Both the position numbers and the translations under genes were made by a program. A stretch of DNA of 64,000 nt from Faecalibacterium duncaniae (lineage in GTDB: Bacteria; Bacillota; Clostridia; Oscillospirales; Ruminococcaceae): contig NZ_CP048437.1 in NCBI RefSeq assembly GCF_010509575.1, positions 2,790,001 through 2,854,000 of the forward strand, in the 5' to 3' direction. Of the stretch, positions 59,706 through 64,000 are shown piece by piece. The number at the start of each line of letters is the position of its first letter. The first letter of the stretch is position 1. The notes beneath the pieces were generated by a model, which ran no database searches, was not told the DNA's origin, and saw only the letters and a list, made by a program, of their open reading frames with translations.

Positions 59706-60635
59706 ATGAACACACAAACAAAACACTCTCTCATGCTGATGCTCTGCGCCTTTATCTGGGGCACGGCGTTCGTGGCCCAGAGCGCAGGCTCCGGCATGGG
59801 GGCTTATTCCTTTCTGGCCGGGCGCAGCTGGCTGGCGGTGCTGGTGCTGCTGCCCACCGTCCGCGCCTTTGATGCCCTCCACCGCAGGCACGGCGCAGCC
59901 TATGGCTGGCCCAAAGCCCCTGCCGACCGCAGACATCTGCTGGCGGCGGGGTTTTGCTGCGGCACCCTGCTGTTTGCGGCCTCCGCTGCCCAGCAGATCG
60001 GCATCACGCTCAACCCTTCCACGGCCAAGGCCGGTTTCCTGACCGCCATGTATGTGGTGCTGGTGCCGGTATTCGGGCTGTTTCTGGGGCGGCGGGGCAG
60101 TGCCCGGCTCTGGCTGAGCATGGTCATCGCCGTGGGCGGGCTCTATCTGCTCTGCATGAAAAACGGCTTTGGCGGCATTGAAGCCAGCGATTGGATCCTG
60201 CTTTCCTGCGCCGTGCTGTTCAGCTTTCAGATCATGACGGTGGACCACTTTGCCCCGCAGGTGGACGGTGTCCGCCTGAGCCTGCTGCAGTTCTTTGTGG
60301 TGGCCGTAGAGAGCACTGCTGCCGCCTTGCTGTTCGAGAATCCCACCCTGGCCGAGTTCGGGGCCAACTGGCTCCCGCTGGCCTACTGCGGCGTGATGTC
60401 CAGCGGCGTGGCCTACACCCTGCAGATCCTGGGCCAGCGGGACGTAAACCCCGCCATTGCAAGCCTCATCATGTGTCTGGAGAGCGTATTCAGCGCGCTG
60501 GGCGGCTGGCTGCTGCTCCACCAGAGCCTTTCCATGCGGGAGGTCTTTGGCTGCACCCTCATCTTTGCAGCGGTGGTTCTGGCCCAGCTGCCCGTGGAGG
60601 ACTGGCTGAAATGCCGCAGCGCAAGCCGGAAGTGA
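59706..60635 (+). CDS. EamA/DMT-family transporter
   Basis: A 309-aa membrane protein with ten hydrophobic segments in two EamA repeats (LMLMLCAFIWGTAFVAQSAGS; SDWILLSCAVLFSFQIMTVDHF). Drug/metabolite exporter family; the substrate is unknown. Starts 1 bp after the lipoprotein stop and overlaps the next gene by 25 bp. Confidence 0.9.
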   Translation: MNTQTKHSLMLMLCAFIWGTAFVAQSAGSGMGAYSFLAGRSWLAVLVLLPTVRAFDALHRRHGAAYGWPKAPADRRHLLAAGFCCGTLLFAASAAQQIGITLNPSTAKAGFLTAMYVVLVPVFGLFLGRRGSARLWLSMVIAVGGLYLLCMKNGFGGIEASDWILLSCAVLFSFQIMTVDHFAPQVDGVRLSLLQFFVVAVESTAAALLFENPTLAEFGANWLPLAYCGVMSSGVAYTLQILGQRDVNPAIASLIMCLESVFSALGGWLLLHQSLSMREVFGCTLIFAAVVLAQLPVEDWLKCRSASRK

Positions 60636-61165
60636 CCCAGCGCACCGCCGCAGGCATTCCCTATGAGCTGACCCGCAAAAAGGTCAAGCGGCTCAACCTG
60701 CACATCCGGCGGGACGGCACTGTGGCCGTGAGCATCCCGTGGTCCTACACGGTGGGCTTTGCCGATGCCTTTGTGACAGAGCAGGCCCAGTGGATCCGGG
60801 AGGCGGTCTCCCGCCAGCTGCGGCGAAACGCCCGGAATGACCAGCCCCTGCCTTCCCAGGCGGAGGCCCTGGCCTGTTTTACCGCCATGAGCGATAAGGT
60901 CTACCCTGCCTTTGCCGGGGTGCTGGGCGGGCAGAAGCCCACCATCAGGGTGCGGGCCATGACCAGCAGGTGGGGCGTGTGCTACATGAAACGGCGGCAG
61001 ATCACCTTTTCATTGCAGCTCTACAATATGCCGCCCGCCGCGCAGATCTATGTGGTGGTGCACGAGTACTGCCACTTCCTGCAGCCCAACCACAGCCCGG
61101 CCTTCTGGGCCGAGGTGGAAAAGCTGCTGCCGGACTGGAAAGAACGGCGGGCTTTATTGAAATAA
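60611..61165 (+). CDS. YgjP-like M48-type metallopeptidase (DUF45)
   Basis: A 184-aa protein of the YgjP/WLM family. The zinc-binding motif HEYCHF (HExxH, around residue 151) lies in YVVVHEYCHFLQPNHSPAFWAEVEKLLPD, and the MTSRWGVCYMKRRQITF segment is also typical. ATG 60611 has GGAGG upstream and starts inside the EamA gene. A cytoplasmic protease or peptide hydrolase; role unknown. Confidence 0.87.
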   Translation: MPQRKPEVTQRTAAGIPYELTRKKVKRLNLHIRRDGTVAVSIPWSYTVGFADAFVTEQAQWIREAVSRQLRRNARNDQPLPSQAEALACFTAMSDKVYPAFAGVLGGQKPTIRVRAMTSRWGVCYMKRRQITFSLQLYNMPPAAQIYVVVHEYCHFLQPNHSPAFWAEVEKLLPDWKERRALLK

Positions 61166-61201
61166 ACCTTGTGATAAAAATCAACAGGAGGGGTTCGACC
61201 C

Positions 61202-62689
61202 TTGGAAAGTGAAAAAAAAACCTCCGGCGGCGACAAATATTCAAAGCTGGCCGGAAACACCATTATCTTTGCCATTTCGAGCTTTTCGTCTAAGCTGCTG
61301 ACCCTTTTGGTGCAGCCGTTCCTGACCTACGCCATGGCCGAGATCTCCGATCTGGGTCTGGCGAAGATCCTGAGCCAGTATGCAAACCTGCTCATCCCCT
61401 TTGTCTCGATGGGCATGTCCAACGCCATCATCCGCTTTGGCCTGGACAAGGGCAACAGCGAAAAGCAGGTGTTCACCAACGGCCTGCTGACCATTCTGGG
61501 GGGCTTCGGCATCCTGATCCTCTGCTGGCCTGTGGCGCAGTTCCTGCCCGATATGGCGCAGTACGGCTTCCTCATCTACATCTACGTCCTGATGAGCTGC
61601 CTGCGCACCCTCTGCACCCAGTTCGTGCGCAGCCGCCAGTGGAACAAGCTGGTGGCCGTGGACGGCATCCTGTGCACCTTTGCCACCTTGATGTTCTATG
61701 TGCTCTACCTTGTGGGCTTCCACTGGGGGGCCAACGGCTACCTGCTGGCCATCATCAGCGGTGACCTGGTCAGCGTGCTCTTCCTCTGCATCACCGGCAG
61801 GCTGTGGAACTATGTGGAGCTCAAGGGCCTGAACCGGGATCTCTGGCAGCAGATGCTCCGCTTTTCCCTGCCCATGATCCCAGCCCAGATCAGCTTCTGG
61901 GTCATCAACGCATCGGACCTGTTCTTCGTGCGCGAGATGTGCGGCGGGCTGGACGGCCACAGCGGTGACGCTTGGAGCGGCCTGCTTTCCACCGGCTACT
62001 TCCTGCCCACCATCCTGACCACGCTGGGCCTGATCTTCTACGATGCCTGGCAGCTCTCCGCCGTGACCGAGGAGGAGGGCCGCGCCCGGTTCTTTACCAA
62101 GATCTTCCGCACCTATTCTTCGGTGCTGTTCTGCTGTGCGGCGGGCATCATCTGGCTCTGCCGCCCGGTCATGCACGTGATGAAGTCCAACTACTACTAC
62201 GCCTGGCACTTTGTGCCCTTCCTGACGCTGGCTTCCACCTGCAGCTGCTTCAACCAGTTCCTCAACAGCGCATACGTTGTCAACAAAAAGTCCACCCACA
62301 GCCTGTGGACCATGCTGGCCGGTGCCGTGAGCAACTGCATTATGAACTACTTCTTCATCAAGTGGTGGGGGCCCATCGGCGCAACGGTGGCTTCCTTCTT
62401 CGGTCTGGGCATCGTGTTCGTGCTGCGCGCGCTGGATGCCCACAACATGATCGGTATGTCCATCCACCCGGGCCGGGTGGCGGTGAACTTCGGCGTGCTG
62501 GCGGGCGAGGCCCTGCTCCTGCTGGCCGAGCCTCCGCTCTACGGCCTGTGGACAGGCCTCCTGACCGCCGCCATCATCCTGTTCAACTTTGCAGGTGTCT
62601 GGGCCATGGCCCGGATGCTCCTGCCCAAGCTCCTGGGCCGCCGGGGCAGGGTTCTGGTGAGCGCAGTGGACAACTGGATCAAGAAGTAA
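61202..62689 (+). CDS. Polysaccharide flippase/MATE-like transporter (Wzx-type)
   Basis: A 495-aa integral membrane protein with 12-14 segments (LAGNTIIFAISSFSSKLLTLLVQPFLTYAM; MLRFSLPMIPAQISFWVINASDLFF; FVPFLTLASTCSCFNQFLNSAYVVNKK). It fits the polysaccharide-biosynthesis flippase superfamily that moves lipid-linked glycans across the membrane. The start is a TTG at 61202 after GGAGGGG; no ATG is suitable. No glycosyltransferases are adjacent. Confidence 0.85.
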   Translation: MESEKKTSGGDKYSKLAGNTIIFAISSFSSKLLTLLVQPFLTYAMAEISDLGLAKILSQYANLLIPFVSMGMSNAIIRFGLDKGNSEKQVFTNGLLTILGGFGILILCWPVAQFLPDMAQYGFLIYIYVLMSCLRTLCTQFVRSRQWNKLVAVDGILCTFATLMFYVLYLVGFHWGANGYLLAIISGDLVSVLFLCITGRLWNYVELKGLNRDLWQQMLRFSLPMIPAQISFWVINASDLFFVREMCGGLDGHSGDAWSGLLSTGYFLPTILTTLGLIFYDAWQLSAVTEEEGRARFFTKIFRTYSSVLFCCAAGIIWLCRPVMHVMKSNYYYAWHFVPFLTLASTCSCFNQFLNSAYVVNKKSTHSLWTMLAGAVSNCIMNYFFIKWWGPIGATVASFFGLGIVFVLRALDAHNMIGMSIHPGRVAVNFGVLAGEALLLLAEPPLYGLWTGLLTAAIILFNFAGVWAMARMLLPKLLGRRGRVLVSAVDNWIKK

Positions 62690-62694
62690 GCAAA

Positions 62695-62738
62695 AAAACG
62701 ACCCTCTCCGGGAATTACAATGCGGAGAGGGTCGTTTT
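62695..62738. terminator. Bidirectional terminator between flippase and MetH-like gene
   Basis: AAAACGACCCTCTCCG (62695-62710) and CGGAGAGGGTCGTTTT (62723-62738), perfect stem, T-runs on both sides. Confidence 0.9.
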
Positions 62739-62754
62739 CTCTTAATATCCCAAC

Positions 62755-64000
62755 TTATACGCCAAAGAACTCCTTGGCAATATCGGCACTCTGCTTGGCA
62801 TCCTTGGCGTACCAGTCGGCACCGATCTTTTTTGCATATTCGGGGGTCAGCACAGCGCCGCCCACCATGATCTTACAGTCCAGCTTGGCATCGTGCAGGG
62901 CCCGGATGGTCTCCTCCATGCTCTTGAGGGTGGTGGTCATCAGAGCGGAAAGCCCCACCAGATGCACATCCTTCTCCCGGACGGTATTCACGACCGTTTC
63001 CACCGGCACGTCACGGCCCAGGTCGATGACCTCAAAGCCATAATTCTCCAGGATAACCCGGACGATGTTCTTGCCGATGTCGTGGACATCTCCCTTGACG
63101 GTGGCAATGACGATGCGTCCCTTGCTGGCGCTGCCCTCGCCCTTTTGGGCAATGGCGGTCTTGATCTCCTCAAAAGCCCCCTGCGCGGCGGTGGCCGCCT
63201 GCAGCAGCTGCGGCAGGAAGAGGGTGCCCTTTTCATACTTTGCGCCCACGATATCCAGCGCCGGAATGAGGGCTTCGTCCACCAGCTCCAGCGGCTCCTT
63301 TTCCTCCAGCAGCGCCCGGGTGCGGGCAGCTGCCTCGCCCTTCAGACCCTTTTCCACCGCCTTCATCAAGGGGGCATAGGGGCCGGCGGCCTCCGGTGTT
63401 TCGCCTGCTGCCGGGGCGGTCTGGGCATTCTGCACGGCCTGCACCAGTGCGGCAGAAGCGGGCACCCGGTTGGCATACCGCTCAATGTACTTCGTGCTCT
63501 GCTTGTCCCGGTTGGTCAGAACGTTGTAAGCATAGACCGCCGCCATCATCTCCTCGCTGGAGGGGTTCATAATGGCAAGGTCAAGCCCGGCATACATGGC
63601 CATGGTGAGGAAGGTGGTGTTCAGGTAGGAGCGGCAGGGCAGGCCGAAGCTGATGTTAGACACGCCCAGAATGGTGCGCACCCCCAGCTCCTCCTTGCAG
63701 GCGTGAAGGGCCTGCACCGTGGCAAGCACATCCTCCTGCTGGGCGCTGGCCGTCAGGGTCAGGCAGTCGATATAGATGTCCTCCTGCGGGATGCCTGCCG
63801 CCAGTGCCGCGTCCCGGATGCGGCGGGCAATGGCCACGCGGTCCTCGGCTTTGGGCAGGATGCCCCGCTCGTCAATGGCAAGGCCGACCACCGCCGCGCC
63901 GTACTTTTTGCACAGGGGCAGGATGGTGTTCAGCTTTTCCTCCTCGCCGTTCACCGAGTTGACGATGGGCTTGCCGTTGTAGACCCGCAGGCCCCGTTCC
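62755..64000 (-). CDS. Cobalamin-dependent methyltransferase, MetH-like, 3' part (5' end outside window)
   Basis: At least 415 residues of a corrinoid enzyme are visible; the frame is open to the right edge. Pterin-binding barrel segments (GAAVVGLAIDERGILPKAEDR, SNISFGLPCRS, GLDLAIMNP) are followed by the cap/B12 domain with DHxxG-type TVKGDVHDIGKNIVRVILENYGFEVIDLG and GLSALMTTTLKSM. It is probably the folate/B12 half of methionine synthase or a corrinoid methyltransferase; the homocysteine domain would be upstream, beyond the window. Confidence 0.88.
   Translation of the reverse strand, partial: ERGLRVYNGKPIVNSVNGEEEKLNTILPLCKKYGAAVVGLAIDERGILPKAEDRVAIARRIRDAALAAGIPQEDIYIDCLTLTASAQQEDVLATVQALHACKEELGVRTILGVSNISFGLPCRSYLNTTFLTMAMYAGLDLAIMNPSSEEMMAAVYAYNVLTNRDKQSTKYIERYANRVPASAALVQAVQNAQTAPAAGETPEAAGPYAPLMKAVEKGLKGEAAARTRALLEEKEPLELVDEALIPALDIVGAKYEKGTLFLPQLLQAATAAQGAFEEIKTAIAQKGEGSASKGRIVIATVKGDVHDIGKNIVRVILENYGFEVIDLGRDVPVETVVNTVREKDVHLVGLSALMTTTLKSMEETIRALHDAKLDCKIMVGGAVLTPEYAKKIGADWYAKDAKQSADIAKEFFGV

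Overview
The window looks like chromosome from a GC-rich, anaerobic gut Firmicute of the Oscillospiraceae/Ruminococcaceae type. Faecalibacterium is my best guess, from overall gene content and gene style rather than any search. Supporting points are a Firmicutes-type S10-spc ribosomal operon with a zinc-ribbon S14, strong SD sequences, acetate kinase with a divergent TmcAL, a NifS/IscU-type Fe-S pair, and a mobilizable element of the kind common in gut Clostridia.

Layout. (1) 1-9.9 kb, minus strand: the S10-spc operon rpsJ-rplC-rplD-rplW-rplB-rpsS-rplV-rpsC-rplP-rpmC-rpsQ-rplN-rplX-rplE-rpsN-rpsH-rplF-rplR-rpsE-rpmD-rplO-secY. It starts from a clear promoter at 9881-9909 followed by a leader of about 345 nt. 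(2) 10-34.4 kb: core housekeeping genes. These are rqcH, a Nif3-like protein, trmK, a DUF1858 protein, a zinc-ribbon protein, ackA/tmcAL driven by overlapping divergent promoters, an NfnB/GltD-like flavoprotein, a DUF1538 membrane protein with a double PII-like protein, YitT, an esterase and a nucleoside hydrolase, cardiolipin synthase, a C39-like protease, uridine kinase, nifS-iscU, a rhodanese, an Rrf2 regulator, tRNA-Trp, tRNA-Asp and two inverted tRNA-Thr copies around an iron alcohol dehydrogenase, and a patatin-like protein. Short palindromic intergenic repeats recur through this part.

(3) 34.4-56.7 kb: an accessory region. A large serine recombinase (34.4-36.0 kb), an AT-rich agr-type quorum-sensing cargo (36.2-42.4 kb), an oriT-like region, and mobC/relaxase/ParB-like genes (42.5-46.4 kb) form a mobilizable element. 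Next comes a GH2 glycosidase / GPH symporter / AraC sugar locus (46.4-51.6 kb). Then a second, nearly identical recombinase with a second oriT-like copy follows (51.9-53.8 kb), but its mob genes are missing. After these come an AraC regulator, a GLUG-repeat lipoprotein, a tRNA-Met(CAT), and a broken 5' tRNA-Met half with phage-attachment-like repeats.

(4) 56.8-64 kb: back to ordinary chromosome. Two small membrane proteins, a GHL10-type glycosidase-like protein, a lipoprotein, an EamA exporter, a YgjP-like metalloprotease, a polysaccharide flippase, and the 3' part of a cobalamin-dependent methyltransferase (MetH-like).

The most interesting system is the agr cargo. It holds agrB, a small membrane peptide, a secreted DUF5626-like protein, an AgrD-like pro-peptide (48 aa, too short for routine ORF calling), a secreted RR-signal protein coupled to a 3-TM protein, and another secreted protein. 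All are transcribed away from a LytTR regulator/sensor pair. The shared intergenic region holds a pair of 9-bp direct repeats with a 12-bp spacer, the architecture of AgrA binding sites.
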